Source of the DNA: Liopterus haemorrhoidalis
Lineage: Eukaryota; Arthropoda; Insecta; Coleoptera; Dytiscidae
Reading direction: 5' to 3'
Length of the DNA: 64,000 nt
Assembly: GCA_963971575.1 (NCBI GenBank)
Contig: OZ020624.1
Coordinates: 811,001-875,000, forward strand
Notes under the pieces: generated by a model
What the model saw: only the letters and a program-made list of their open reading frames with translations
The model's database searches: none
What the model was told of the DNA's origin: nothing
Made by a program: the position numbers and the translations under genes
Shown here: positions 44,068 through 55,230 of the stretch, one piece after another
How positions within the stretch are numbered: position 1 is the stretch's first letter
How the letters are laid out: every line of letters begins with the position of its first letter

Positions 44068-45103
44068 TGTGAAGTGTGAACCTTCACACATTTCTGGGTT
44101 TTGCAGGTATTTAGTAACTGAATAATGATTATTTGGGATGCCAAAACAAATTTTATGTCAAAATATTTTTTTATGAATTTTAATTCGAATGCCTAATACC
44201 ATTATTTAAGTTTCTAAATATATACAGTATTTTATTTATACAGCAAGGTTCAGTAAGATTTTTAAAATTGCGCCTATGGCTTCCATTGGTTGCTTATATC
44301 ATAAGTCCCGCCCTCTGATTTCGTCAAACAGAATTAAATTATAATTTTAACACTTCCCACTGGTTATTAAATTTACGCTTTTAAAAAATAAATGCAACAT
44401 TTACCAAAATATAACTAGAATTTTGACAAAATAATTTAAACAAAATAGAAATGCAAAAAAAAAACAGAAAAAAATAAAATTAACAGGATTCGAACTCTGC
44501 AACGTTCGCACTGCAATTTACAAAGTGCGTTACGAAACCATCTGAGCTAACAGAGTTTCTTATCTGAAGTGTTACATAGCGAATTAAATATTTAACATAT
44601 TTTAGTTAAAAACACAAAAAATGCGTTATTTTCCGAAAACATAATCTGATCAAAAATTCCTGTTGTACTATTCCGGTTCACACCAACGTACATTACTGAG
44701 AATTTTTTCAGATTTTTAGTTTAAACCATCTGGGCTACAGGGTGTGGGACAAAAATTTTTTTGCACAATTTTGGCAAAAATCGCATCAAAATAATTTATT
44801 TTGCAAAAATAAAATTTTGATCGTTAATCCACGTACTAAGGGCTTTCATTTGATACCCTACTCAGAATTTTTAAAAAATATTTTTTTTTTTGATGAGCAC
44901 ATTTTTGTTTATATTTTTAGTGGGATATGTTTTTTAGATGTTTTAGTATTTTTCCTATGTGTGGGTCAAAGAGTTGTATAAGCATGCCAAATTTCAACTC
45001 TCTAGGTTTAGCCGTTTGGCTACAATTTTTACCGAACAGACAGACAGACGACAAAATGACGGTATAAGGGTTTTTTGGTCATACCTACAAAACCCTAAAA
45101 AAT
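44068..45103 (-). mobile_element. tRNA-slot element, copy D
   Basis: Reverse-oriented full copy. The right end is GTGTGAACCTTCACAC (44079-44094); the left end is ACCTACAAAACCCTAAAAAA. The CAGA tract is reduced to three units. There is an extra 250 bases at the right end (shared with copy E at 30846), and the most tRNA-like module of the set lies at 44482-44556. Confidence 0.82.
44482..44556 (-). other. tRNA-like module in copy D
   Basis: Minus strand: A box TTAGCTCAGATGG and B box GAGTTCGAATCC, both near consensus, with correct order and spacing. It is followed by AATTTTATTTTTTTCTG. The central arm could form GCACT/AGTGC with an enlarged loop. Acceptor and T stems pair poorly, so it is tRNA-like rather than a tRNA gene. 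Confidence 0.65.
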
Positions 45104-45631
45104 CGGGTAGGGCAGTATTGGGGGCACAACAGCTACATACAATACGTCAGTATCGGCTCCACGGTGGATGTGGTAGCGCCGCTGTTGTTGAAATGCTGAC
45201 ACTGTTTATTTACTCTTGTTCGGCATTTTATCTTCTTTCTCCCAATACCCAAATCTTAAATCTTTTTGTAAATACCTATAATTTTTATATTTAAGAGGGG
45301 CCACATTTTTTTATTTTGCACTGGGCCTCGCAAAACATAGCGCCGGACCTGGTTGAACTCGTTATTACCAATCATTTAAACAGTCAAACACACGTATAGT
45401 TTTAAAAAACCACCCTACAGCCCAAATCTGGCACTATTACCTCTTTTCAAAACTTAAAAACGAACTTCGAGGTAGATTTTGACTAGAATAATGACGTTGG
45501 TTAATCACGCGACGTTAAATCAGTTTGAAACACTAGGAAATAACCAGGAAATGAAGATACTTCAAGCAGAAAAAAACTGCATGTTTATCTAAATTTTATA
45601 TTATTTTCACTAGTTATTATTAACAACTCTT
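45104..45631. other. unassigned spacer
   Basis: A transposon-end-like patch (GAGGGGCCAC ... GCGCCGGACCTGGTTGAAC) at 45294-45355; otherwise nothing recognised. Confidence 0.35.
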
Positions 45632-45847
45632 AAGCTGCATTCAGAGCTCAGTAAATTAACACGCTGTGCGTTATGGCTAGTTTTTAAACGAGTGCAATTG
45701 GTATGATCGGACAAGCTCGTACTATATCGTTCAACAGTAGTATAACAACGACAAAGCACGAGCATGTCCGATCATACCAAATGACCTCGTTTAAAAATTA
45801 TCCATAGCGTACAACGTGTTGATTTACAGAGCTCTGAATGCAGCTTT
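45632..45847. repeat. foldback MITE, about 216 bp, copy 2
   Basis: Reverse-complement copy of 3829-4046 with over 90% identity by eye. Complete arms, centre near 45740. Confidence 0.85.
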
Positions 45848-46649
45848 ATGTTAATAATAAATTCGTAAGATTCACATTCAAAAAAATACATACGAGGGAG
45901 GTTCAAAATTGACCTGCACATTTTTCTGAGCGTAATTGAAGACCTAATGCAAAGAAATATTATATTCATCATTGATGCCATGTTAGCTAATACAATTACA
46001 ACTTGACTGTATCAATACTGTCAATTTTATTAACGATGGCGTCCAATTATGTTTAAAATTCGGTTGTACAAAGCTTATTTATTAAATTTCGTTTTAATGA
46101 ATGTGTAAAAGCAACTGAGATCCATAAGAGACTTCAAAAACAATTTGAAGAAGAATGTTTATCTTTCAGAACAGTCTTTAACTTGTGCATATTCTTCCAC
46201 TTGTCGAATTGCTCATCCTTGTCTGCTATGAATTATGAGAATTTCAATGAAAAGTTTGTAATAGTATTTGTGGCATAACTTAGGTATGGCGTCCATAAGA
46301 TTTTGTTGTCCTAGTTTCGGGCCTATTGGTATTCCTGGCCCTATTTGCACCTAAAAAGGTCAACCTAGGTCATTAGATTAGGTCAGGTTAGCAAAATATT
46401 AGTAACAGAAGAGTTGGAACGGCTCAAAATAGGAATATATATATATATATATATATATTTTAACTAAAATGTTATTGTAATGATGATTAGGTGTAGGAAA
46501 TATATGGAAGTTTCACCAAAATTTTTAGTAACAATCATCTATCCTCTATATTTCGATGACATATCACGATAAATTACATTACAATTTACGTAATTTCAAT
46601 ATGTAGCGATTTCAAAAACGCATCTCCAACAAGTGGGGCCTGGATGTAT
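45848..46649. other. unassigned spacer with a TA microsatellite
   Basis: (AT)n at 46436-46459. No gene recognised. Confidence 0.4.
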
Positions 46650-46762
46650 TAGGTGTACCGAAAAGTTTTTTCGTTTATTTGGTATTATTAAAACAGAAAC
46701 AAATCGAAAGAAAAAAATGTACTTGATTGAGTAAAGTATTGAGTTACCATTGTGATCTATAA

Positions 46763-46853
46763 ACAGTGCTTCTTAAACTTTCCTTTTTAAATAATAAAAT
46801 ATTTAAGTGTTATATTTGCGGCTCTTCGCGGCCCCCCACTTTAAGAAGCACCG
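46763..46853. mobile_element. 91-bp hAT MITE
   Basis: Ends ACAGTGCTTCTTAAACTTTC and CACTTTAAGAAGCACCG. ATCTATAA is duplicated exactly at 46755-46762 and 46854-46861 (8 bp, hAT-type). Confidence 0.88.
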
Positions 46854-46970
46854 ATCTATAACACTCTGCCATTTATCAGGAAGAGAAAATATTCCCGATT
46901 TATAAAATTCATGATTTTTTGAAGGAAAAAATTGGTCAAGACTCATTTTAACATGGTTCATATCTCTAAA

Positions 46971-47582
46971 GGTAGCCATACACGGTGAGGATTTCCTCAA
47001 GGTTTGGCCTGAACAGTCCAAGCCTTGAGGAAATCCTCACCGTGTATGGCGTCGTCCGTGAGGCCGCGGCCGGTACTTGAGGCCAAAAAATCCCGAACAA
47101 AAATCATATTTGGTGGCCAGACTCTTACCGTGTGTGTGCTGTCGACAGTCGGCCTTGAGGATTTGTAAAGTGAGTGTCGAATTTATTTAGTCATATCTAG
47201 AGAATTTTTATCGGAATTCATACTAATGTATGAAAATGAACATTGCTTCTGGCAAGGAAGTTCTAAAGAATACCATAATAGAAATAAAAAGGAGGCTGCG
47301 TACGCGAAATTATTGGAAAAAATAAAAGAAGTGGACGCGAAAGCTACAAAAAATGACGTAATTTAAAAAATAAACAATATCAGAAGCGCTCTCCGAAAAG
47401 AGAATAAAAAAATTAAGGAATCGATGAAATCAGGAGCATCTGCTGATTCTACGCACAAGCCTAAGTAGTGGTCCTCAAGGCCTTTTCCTTGAGGCCAAAC
47501 CTCTCCGTGTGTGGGCGAGGGTTCGGTAGAGGAATTCCTTGAGACTTTTTCCTTAAGGAAATCCTGACCGTGTATGGCTACC
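46971..47582 (+). mobile_element. element with GGTAGCCATACACGG ends and a MADF-domain remnant
   Basis: Inverted GGTAGCCATACACGGTGAGG and the right end (reverse) GGTAGCCATACACGGTCAGG. The left end itself is a short palindrome (46972-47050, TTCCTCAAGG/CCTTGAGGAA). It splits the mariner coding region cleanly. Confidence 0.85.
47226..47468 (+). pseudogene. MADF (Myb/SANT-like) domain remnant of a transposon accessory protein
   Basis: Reads MYENEHCFWQGSSKEYHNRN, KKEAAYAKLLEKIKEVDAKA, TKNDVI, stop (47364-47366), KINNIRSALRKENKKIKESM, KSGASADSTHKPK-stop. W-x-SSKEY-x-NRNKK-x-AY and KINN-RSA-R-E are textbook MADF motifs; MADF proteins bind DNA and often accompany Harbinger-type transposases. A single in-frame stop disrupts it. 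The frame is open further upstream (REFLSEFIL). Confidence 0.8.
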
Positions 47583-48221
47583 TTTAGTGTCTTGTTTCTT
47601 AAAAAGTGTTCCAGTGATCGAAATAAGTGATAGTCGGAGGGTGAAATGTCTGGTGAGTAGGGTGGGTGTGTTAGAACCTTCCAATCAAGCTCGGAAATTT
47701 TTTCACGTGTCTTTTTTTGAATGAGGTCAGGAATTGTCGCTTTGAAAAATAACTCCTCTTCTATTCACAATTTCTGGCCGATTTCTAGTCAAGTTCTGAT
47801 TCAGTCGATCCAATTGTTCACAGTAGAGATCAGAATTGACACTTTGCCCCGGTTTTAACATCTCATTATTCCTTTATAGGGCCTTCCAGGTCGAAGTTCA
47901 TCATACAAGCATAAATTTCCTGATTTAATTTTTTTAAACCACTGTTGACATGTGCGTACACTTAGTTTATCAACATAAACAGTGCAAATGTTTTATGTAG
48001 CAACTGTATCAGATTTTTTATGGTACTCATACAACATTAAACAGCATAAAAAATGTTCTGATGAAAATTCTTCCGCCATTTTAAAATGCAAGGAAAATAA
48101 TAATTAGGTACTCAAGTTTACAGAGTTTAATTAAAACGCAAAATTAATGCAGCGAACAAGTCGTGACTAGTTCGCATACTGCACTAATAATAAAAACGAA
48201 AAAAACTTTCCGGTACATCTA

Positions 48222-48760
48222 ATATTTAATTTTACAAGATTCTATTAAAAAAAAAAACATTGTTGAAATTAATTTAGTCCACCCTGTAGTTTTTTTGAGG
48301 GGTCCCAAGTTTAGTTATAATTAAAAACGCATCCATACAGAACACAATAAGACTTAAACAGTAAGTTTTCATATTATTTCACTTTTCTACACAATAATTT
48401 ACATTATATTCGTAATGATTTTTATATACATACCTACATTAAAATAATTTAATTAGCTATAAAATATCCTATTCGTAAAACATCTGTAGCACAAGTAAAA
48501 AACAGTTATCTATACAATAAAAACTTAATAACTTACTACGCGTTTCTTTTGTGACTTGTTACAATTTGTATTCGTTTCAAGTTGCCTGCACATTAAATTC
48601 ATCTTCGCTTCAAGATACGTAATTTAACATTTTTCTATTTTCCGTTCATAAGAGATTCATTATGAAACCGAAATGAGTGTTATAATGATTTCATTATGCC
48701 ACTAAACATATTATTTTATAAACTTGGTAAAATTGATTCAATAACATGCAAATTTTATAA
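48222..48760. other. unassigned spacer
   Basis: AT-rich; nothing recognised. Confidence 0.35.
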
Positions 48761-48762
48761 TA

Positions 48763-48885
48763 GTATATTATACGAGTTTTATAAGACGATGTATTCTCAC
48801 ACGAGTACGCCGAGCGCAACGAGGAGTGTTCCAAAGAAACAAGTGTGACAATACGTCGTATAAAATAAGCATAATATACTATTTT
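48763..48885. repeat. small foldback MITE
   Basis: ATAGTATATTATACGAGTTT on the left returns inverted as ATAATATACTAT on the right. An inner ACGACGTATTGTCACAC/GATGTATTCTCACAC pair also pairs. Confidence 0.65.
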
Positions 48886-48941
48886 TTTATATTTTGCATA
48901 AATTATTTTATAGAAATTTTAAAATTTCATTTATAAAAAAT

Positions 48942-49513
48942 CAGCTGTGGCCACCACAGGACCGACCGCTATCATAAAGTACTTGTATAAAATACATTCT
49001 AGCAGCAGAGTAGAAATAACTTGGCCTAATATTTTCGAACAGAGATATTATTTATCATGACTATGGAAACCTTACATATAAGTATGAAAAAATTGAGACT
49101 ACAAAATGTTTCGTTTTATCGAAAAACGTCTCAAATAAAAGTTATTAGTTATTGCATTTATAGCAACTTTTGTTAAATAAATTTTTTCGAAATATGCAAA
49201 ATATTCGCAAAAATCTTAAAATCGACACGAGTAAACTCCCATTTCTAGTCAACCGATTTTTACCTAAAGTTGATCAACTCGTGGCATTGATGTGAAAAGT
49301 TTAAATATGCAGTTTCATAAAAATCCTTTTAGCCGAATTTGCTCTGCACGTGTACACAGACAGACAGACGGACGGACGGACGGACGGACAAACAGACCGA
49401 CAGACACCATGTTAAAAATAGTCAAAACGTTATGTAGAGATCCATCGAAATCTCGAAATGTCAAAATCGGTATGATCACAATACCTCCCTTATATATGTT
49501 GGCGGTCGGTAAA
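48942..49513 (-). mobile_element. GTCT-microsatellite element, full-length copy 5
   Basis: Starts with CAGCTGTGGCCACCACAGGA and ends ATATATGTTGGCGGTCGGTA. CAGA/CGGA tract at 49357-49392. Confidence 0.8.
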
Positions 49514-49761
49514 ACTTTTATTTTTTTGTATTTTTTTCTGATGATCAAATCTGTTTCTTTCACAAAATAGATTCAAAATAAAATTGACCATTTGTGACTA
49601 TAAGTTTTTCCTCAAAAATATTTTTCGTCCGAATACGCATCGACTGTACCTGTATTTTGATGTTATATTACGTATCTCAATGCTCAGAGAAATATTTTGT
49701 CGAGTCTTACAAAAATATGTGGTAATTCTTTCGCTTACAAAATACAATATGATAGAAAAAA

Positions 49762-50078
49762 ATCAGCTGTGGCCACCACAGGACCGACCGCCTTCACAAA
49801 GTACTTGTTTAATTTATGCTGCTTTATCAAAAAATGTCTCAAATAAAAGTTGTTAGCTATTGCTTTTATAGCAATCTTTGTTAAATAAATTTTTTCGAAA
49901 TATTGCTCTGCATGACAGACAGACAGGCAGACAGATAGACAGACAGACCGACAGACATCATGCTAAAATAGTCAAATGTTATGTAGGGACCTCAATTCGT
50001 AGAGATCCATCGAAATCTCGAAATTTCAAAATCGGTATTATCACAGTACCTCCCTTATATATGTTGGCGGTCGGTAAA
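49762..50078 (-). mobile_element. GTCT-microsatellite element, internally deleted copy 6
   Basis: Both ends present (CAGCTGTGGCCACCACAGGA ... ATGTTGGCGGTCGGTA). About 250 bases are missing next to the CAGA tract (49914-49950). Confidence 0.8.
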
Positions 50079-50079
50079 A

Positions 50080-51779
50080 AGGGTCTGTAGGGTACCAAAA
50101 TACTTAACTGAATACATTTGTATAAAATATGTTTTTCCCAAAAATTTAAAAATATTGTAATATATTGTTGCTTACGCCCCTTAAACAGTAAATAAAATGG
50201 ACTTCGAAGGCATGTTGAACGAAAACGTGAAATTATTGACGAGTGTTAACATGAAAGTATTGACGGGTTTGATTCCCGGTGAGGCGGTATTTTGATATTT
50301 TCTTTTTAATTGTTTGGCGTATAAATTTTAATTTGTATAAATGCTTTGTCATATAAATGATGGCGTATAAGTTTTCGTGGTACAAATATTGGCGAAAAAA
50401 TTCTTAAAATCGGGTATGTACAAGTTTTCATAAGAAACAAATACCCTGATTAGTGTCATAAATAAGCGCACCGTCTGGTTGACCAAGTAAATCACGCAGT
50501 CGGTTACGGATTACCAAATATTTCAATAAAACTCGATATATTTTTTCGTAAATATCAAAAATTGACAGTGAAATGTAACAATAAATAATATCAATTTGAA
50601 TAAAATATTCGTATACTATCACAATTATCAATTAATCTCATTAAATCTCCATAGAGGTACTAAACCATGAAATTGTATGTGTTCCTTCATTTATTGATTG
50701 TCAATTTATTTATTTTACTATCATTATTTCGACATCGGAATTTGCAAAGGACATTAAAAATAAATAACAATAAAAGATCCAAGAATATGATCTTATTTTA
50801 CATGGCAAGAAAAAAAAAAAATCAAATGTACAGTATAAATTATGAGTATTTAGTTACACTTTATTATAGCGTTTGTGACCTGGAAAAGAAAAACAACATT
50901 ACATCATTATTCATTATTTTTAAGCTACACGTATAAAGATTATTTCACCTCGATTATTTCCTTAATAAAAAGAGTTATAAAAATATTGTTCAAATAAAAC
51001 TTATCCAGGGTAATGGGGGTCATACTATAATGGTATCAATTTTTTTCCTTTGTCTTGCAAGGGGCACAGCAGTTATAGGTCAACCGTTCAATCAACGCAG
51101 TTGGTCATTTTGCGTCATAACTTCAATGATAAACTTAGTGGCGAAAAAATAACTAAATCGATTTATTTTGCATGTGCATTATAGTCATTTGGAAGATTTA
51201 CAAATTTTAAAAGTGTTTATTTAATATAGGTACATTTGTATTGGTATCGCTAAATAAAACAATGCTTATATTTGATATTTTATAATACGCTCTGATGTGT
51301 TTTGATATTTGTGTTCACATATATCTAACTTATAGTAATTTCTAAAAACCTTTTTTATTTAGTTTGTTGTTTATTTAGCAGTTTTGTGTTTAGTTATATA
51401 TTTTCTTATTGATTTCCATTTGATATTGTGTGTAGTGCATAGCTTTTTAGGTTAAATTAAACGTATTGCCCCAAATAACTTTTATTTGAACAATATTTTT
51501 CTCTTTTTAATAAGGAAATAATTGAAGTGAACATCAGAGAGAGTATTTTTATTTTTTAACTAAAATTAAAGCTATAAATTCTTTAAAGGGATAGAACTAA
51601 ATACTATTAAACAGTTCTATTTGGCAGTAATTTGCCTGCGATATTGTGATATCAATAAAAAAAGGTTTTCCTAAATTTGCACTTAATAGTGAATGTTCCA
51701 AAGGACTCAAGGAAATAATAGAAAAATTCTTAACATGGGGAAATACCTTCAATAGAAATACTACATAGTGCATACTTAC
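50080..51779. other. unassigned region downstream of the last Plc21C exon found
   Basis: No confident exon, although the final coding exon and 3' UTR of Plc21C should lie here or further left. Open frames at 50428-50631 and 50667-50936 show no family motif. Confidence 0.35.
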
Positions 51780-51847
51780 AGTTGTGCAGTTTCTGATTCG
51801 ACTCTTGCTATTCTTGTTTCAAATTCTTTACACAAAGCTGCTTTTGC
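51780..51847 (-). CDS. Plc21C: Plc21C exon: C-terminal helix end
   Basis: A TTTTTAG acceptor precedes codons AKAALCKEFETRIARVESET and AQ, and a GTAAGT donor follows at 51779. Length is 68 bp; it enters in phase 0 and leaves two bases over. This is the end of the coiled-coil C-terminal domain. At least one more exon must follow. Confidence 0.75.
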
Positions 51848-52019
51848 CTAAAAATACATTAATATGTTAGTTAAACATAAAACATAACTAATCCTCAATA
51901 AAATAAAAATTATAAAATTACAACAAAGAGACTTATAGAATTATACAAAATTTTCTTTAACGAAATATTTTTCGATGGTCGACTAAACAGCATTTTTTTA
52001 AAACCAACGTATAAATATT

Positions 52020-52305
52020 TTACACAAAAAAAAAAAAAATAACGACGCAACTTCGACAAATCTATGAAGCAGAGCAAAAATTGGTTTATTTTTAGGAGCG
52101 ACGCAAGTTCGAAACAACGCAAAACGAAACGATGCAAAGCGGGATCAAAGTGTACAAACACCCAGACCAGTACCGGGATTCGAACCCGAGTTAGTTAACA
52201 TTTTTAGCGCACAACAACGATGGCTATTTGCGCCCATATTCGAACCCCTTCATGGTTAGCAACCAGATGCGCTAACCACTACACCATTGCGACCGACATA
52301 AAATC
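52020..52305 (-). repeat. SINE-like sequence with two tRNA-like promoter blocks
   Basis: Minus strand: AATGGTGTAGTGGTTAGCGC (A box), an anticodon-loop-like TTGCTAA, GGGGTTCGAATATGG (B box); then, about 60 bases on, a second perfect B box GGGTTCGAATCCC, and a T-run at 52030-52042. It lies in the last Plc21C intron seen, in sense orientation. The dimeric arrangement is unusual but not unique among SINEs. Confidence 0.65.
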
Positions 52306-52372
52306 TAGTTAAAGTCAGAGAAAAAATGGTATATGTGTTTAATGTTACTTGTGCAGATTGTTTCAAATTTAC

Positions 52373-52627
52373 CTTATTTCGATGTTCATCTAAAGCTAAC
52401 CGAACTGATTCATGCTGTCGTTGAAGCTCTTCTCTTTTAATTTCATAGTTTTGTGCTAGTTTCACTCTTTCTGCCACTCCTTTTTCAACCACTCCTTTGG
52501 CCACTTCTTTCTTCACTCTTACCAGTTCGTCCCTATCTCTATGTTTCTTAGCAAGTTCTTTCACTTCTCCACGTCTGGCAGCTTGCAATCTTCTCATCAC
52601 GTCCGCTGTCTCACGTTCAAATTGTAT
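52373..52627 (-). CDS. Plc21C: Plc21C exon: C-terminal coiled-coil domain
   Basis: Begins after ATTTCAG with IQFERETADVMRRLQAARRG, continues through KKHRDRDELVRVKKEVAKGV and AERVKLAQNYEIKREELQRQ to EHRNK, and ends at AAG|GTAAAT. It is 255 bp, phase 0 on both sides. The heptad-rich, highly charged helix is the PLC-beta distal C-terminal domain, which supports membrane binding and GTPase-activating action on Gq (established for the family). Confidence 0.88.
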
Positions 52628-52756
52628 CTGAAATATTCAATTCGATTATTAACATTATGTTAGCCATATGTGCTAACGTATGAGGTGTGTATCTATAGGA
52701 CTAATGTTAGTCTTATAGATACGCAGCTATGTTCTTGTTAAGAGGATGTTCCTTTC

Positions 52757-53018
52757 AGGCCCGGTCTTTCCACCTTCAGATAAAGTTCCAGGTAACTATC
52801 TGACAGATAAGGTTATTTGTAACTTCATCTGCTGAATAAATGTCAATACCAGTCAGTGAATCCAATACGTCAGTCTCATTATCTCTTAGATAACTATCCG
52901 ATAGATACATTTGTATAGAAAGAAGGGATGACATTTACTCAGCAGATGAAGTTACAAATAACCTTGTCTGTCAGATAGTTACCTGGAACTTTATCTGAAG
53001 GTGGAAAAACCGGGCCTA
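52757..53018. mobile_element. foldback MITE in Plc21C intron, copy 1
   Basis: AGGCCCGGTCTTTCCACCTT and inverted right end. Arms run nearly to the centre (52890). A sister copy is at 57162-57412 and a broken one at about 62295-62450. Confidence 0.85.
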
Positions 53019-53530
53019 AATCAAATTTTAGCCCTAATTGAAGTGGAACTTGTGTAATGATCATTTTTGATCACTAATAAAAAATTACTGACAAGAAATA
53101 CGTGATTTTTATTTCTCATTCCATACAACCATTTAATTTATAAACAAAATTTCAGTTGACATTCTCACGCTTACAAATTAAATTTATATGAACATTTAAT
53201 AATTCATTCAATTCTACGTCCTTTAGGAAACACATTTACTTATCGTACTGTTTTCAATTAGGAAATGAACTTAATATCCACACTAGCATGGCCGGCCCTT
53301 GGGTGAGGCGGACTAGAGGAAAAATGATCAAAGTGTATTTTCAATCACTGGATACTTTTGAAAGGCCTTAATTTGTCTTGCCCAAGGCTTCACAAAACCA
53401 CGGTCCACTTTCATTAATTCCACAACACTAATTTTTCATATGTTTTTAGTAAATTGCTCATCAAAATAGCAACAATAGTTATTCAAAAACTTATTTTTCA
53501 TTAATAATGATCCATTTTCCTCAAGCGTTG

Positions 53531-55150
53531 TACCTATTGTTAGGGATGGGAAAAAAACATCGATGTATCGAAAACATCGATGTTTGTTTTAAAAACATCG
53601 ATGTTTTTACCATCGATGGTCAGCTGGCGATAGTATCGATAAAACATCGATGTCTACTACCGATGTCGATGTTTAAACTTTGAAATTCAGAAACTACCGC
53701 TAAAGGCGCTGGAATCTTAAAAATTTCATTTTTATTCAAATTAGTACACAAAATACAAGCGCCATCTATTGTGATATAACAATACTAATAGTGTTAGTTC
53801 TTATTCCTCTTAGCAGTTAGCAGAATACGAAAAAATAAGAAGAAACTTCTAATTTTTGCAAACAATGCGAACGACCAACGACGCCAACACACTTTTTCTT
53901 TATAAGTCTTGTTGACACTTTCCCAGTTGTTATTCCTCCAATCCCTGGATTTTTGTAAGTTGTCATTAGCTATTTTTTTATATATTGAAGTTGGCTTTTC
54001 CTGAACAAAATGATCAAAAGCTTCAATCAATCTGTAAAAGTAACTAGAATTGAAAATCTAGTTCCGCCTAAACCAAAGGAACAGACCTTGCTATTTTTAC
54101 ATTTCTAAAATGAAATATTGGATTTTATTACAATACTAATATAGTAATCTTAATGTTAATTTTATGTTATTTAACATAAAAATAACACTGTCATACACAA
54201 TTATTTTTATACTTTTTTAAGTTGAAATAAAGTCTGTTCCTTTGGTTTAGGCGGAACTAGATTTTCAATTCTAGTTACTTTTACCGATTAATTGAAGCTT
54301 TTGATGATTTTGTTCAGGAAAAGCCAACTTCAATATGTAAAAAAATAGCTAATGACAACTTACAAAAATCCAGGGATTGGAGGAATAACAACTGGGAAAG
54401 TGCCAACAAGACTCAAAAAGAAAAAGTGTGTTGGCGTCGTTGGTCGTTCGCATTGTTTGCAAAAATTAGAAGTTTCTTCTTATTTTTTCGTATTCTGTAA
54501 CTGCTCAGAAGAATAAGAACTAACACTATTAGTATTGTTATATCACAATAGATGGCGCTTATATTTTGTTTACTAATTCCGCCTAAACCAAAGGAACAGA
54601 CTTTATTTGAACTTAAAAAAGTATAAAAATAATTGTGTATGACTGTTATTTTTATGTTAAATAATATAAAATTAACATTAAGATTACTATATTAGTATTG
54701 TAATAAAATCCAATATTTCATTTTAGAAATGTAAAAATAGTAAGGTCTGTTCCTTTGGTTTAGGCGGAACTAGATTTTCAATTCTAGTTACTTTTACCGA
54801 TTGATTGAAGTTTTTGATCATTTTGTTCAGGAAAAGTCAACTTCAATATATAAAAAAAATATCTAATGACAAATTACAAAAATGAAAATTGCGGTTAGTT
54901 CCGCCTAATCGTTTGGAATAGACTGTAGGTACAAATTAGGATTATTATATTGGGTATAATAATATTAATGTGAAATTAATTACTATTAAAAAGGAATATT
55001 TCTATTTCTAAATCTAATAAATGCTTTTTGTGTATTATGTGTTACTTTTTTCGTATTTTATCTTCACATTATTAAATAAAACCTATATAATATAAATAAA
55101 TAGCTTTTGTTAATATTAATAAAACATCGATGTTTCCGATACATCGATAA
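53531..55150. mobile_element. ATCGATGT-rich hAT-like element, split by MITEs
   Basis: AAACATCGATGT and ATCGATG blocks crowd 53537-53672 (about eight) and reappear at 55126-55150. The start GGGATGGGAAAAAAACATCG is of a type seen at hAT ends. The middle is occupied by the MITE cluster 53751-54923. Confidence 0.5.
53751..54923. repeat. MITE cluster forming two overlapping inverted repeats
   Basis: Complete MITE at 54232-54601 with ends GTCTGTTCCTTTGGTTTAGG. An inverted, left-truncated copy at 53751-54086 and a short variant at 54745-54923. The 145-bp spacer 54087-54231 recurs inverted at 54602-54744. The MITE strand read as protein (53794-54030) shows WRNNNWESVNK..., a weak SANT-like look, probably not a gene. 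Confidence 0.85.
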
Positions 55151-55230
55151 CTTTCGCATTACTCGTTTCGATCAGCTGATTTACAGCGATCGCAGCGCCG
55201 CCATCAGTTATTGTTGAGTCCAATACATAC

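Larger units (their letters stand above)
46863..48080 (-). pseudogene. mariner transposase in pieces
   Basis: Minus strand, from the N-terminus: MAEEFSSEHFLCCLMLYEYH (48078 downward), TCQQWFKKIKSGN, a deletion with two stops, then NEMLKPGQSVNSDLYCEQLD, RLNQNLTRNRPEIVNRRG with FQSDNS (second Asp region), SPDISPSDYHLFRSLEHFLR (third Asp), and after the 46971-47582 insertion MNHVKMSLDQFFPSKNHEFY and SLPDKWQSVIDR. Multiple stops; not functional. Confidence 0.8.
46652..48219 (-). mobile_element. mariner element carrying two nested insertions
   Basis: Inverted ends GGTGTACCGAAAAGTTTTTT and (reverse of right end) GATGTACCGGAAAGTTTTTT, bordered by TA (46650-46651, 48220-48221). After removal of the insertions at 46763-46853 and 46971-47582, the remaining 865 bp is a mariner with a deleted centre. 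Confidence 0.88.

Noticed and set aside
50080..51779. Final Plc21C coding exon
   Set aside because: No acceptor-linked frame resembling a PLC-beta C-terminus could be identified by eye; spliced alignment of transcripts would settle it.
53794..54030. SANT-like protein in the Plc21C intron
   Set aside because: It is the interior of a MITE that also appears inverted at 54232-54601; too short, with no conserved Trp spacing.
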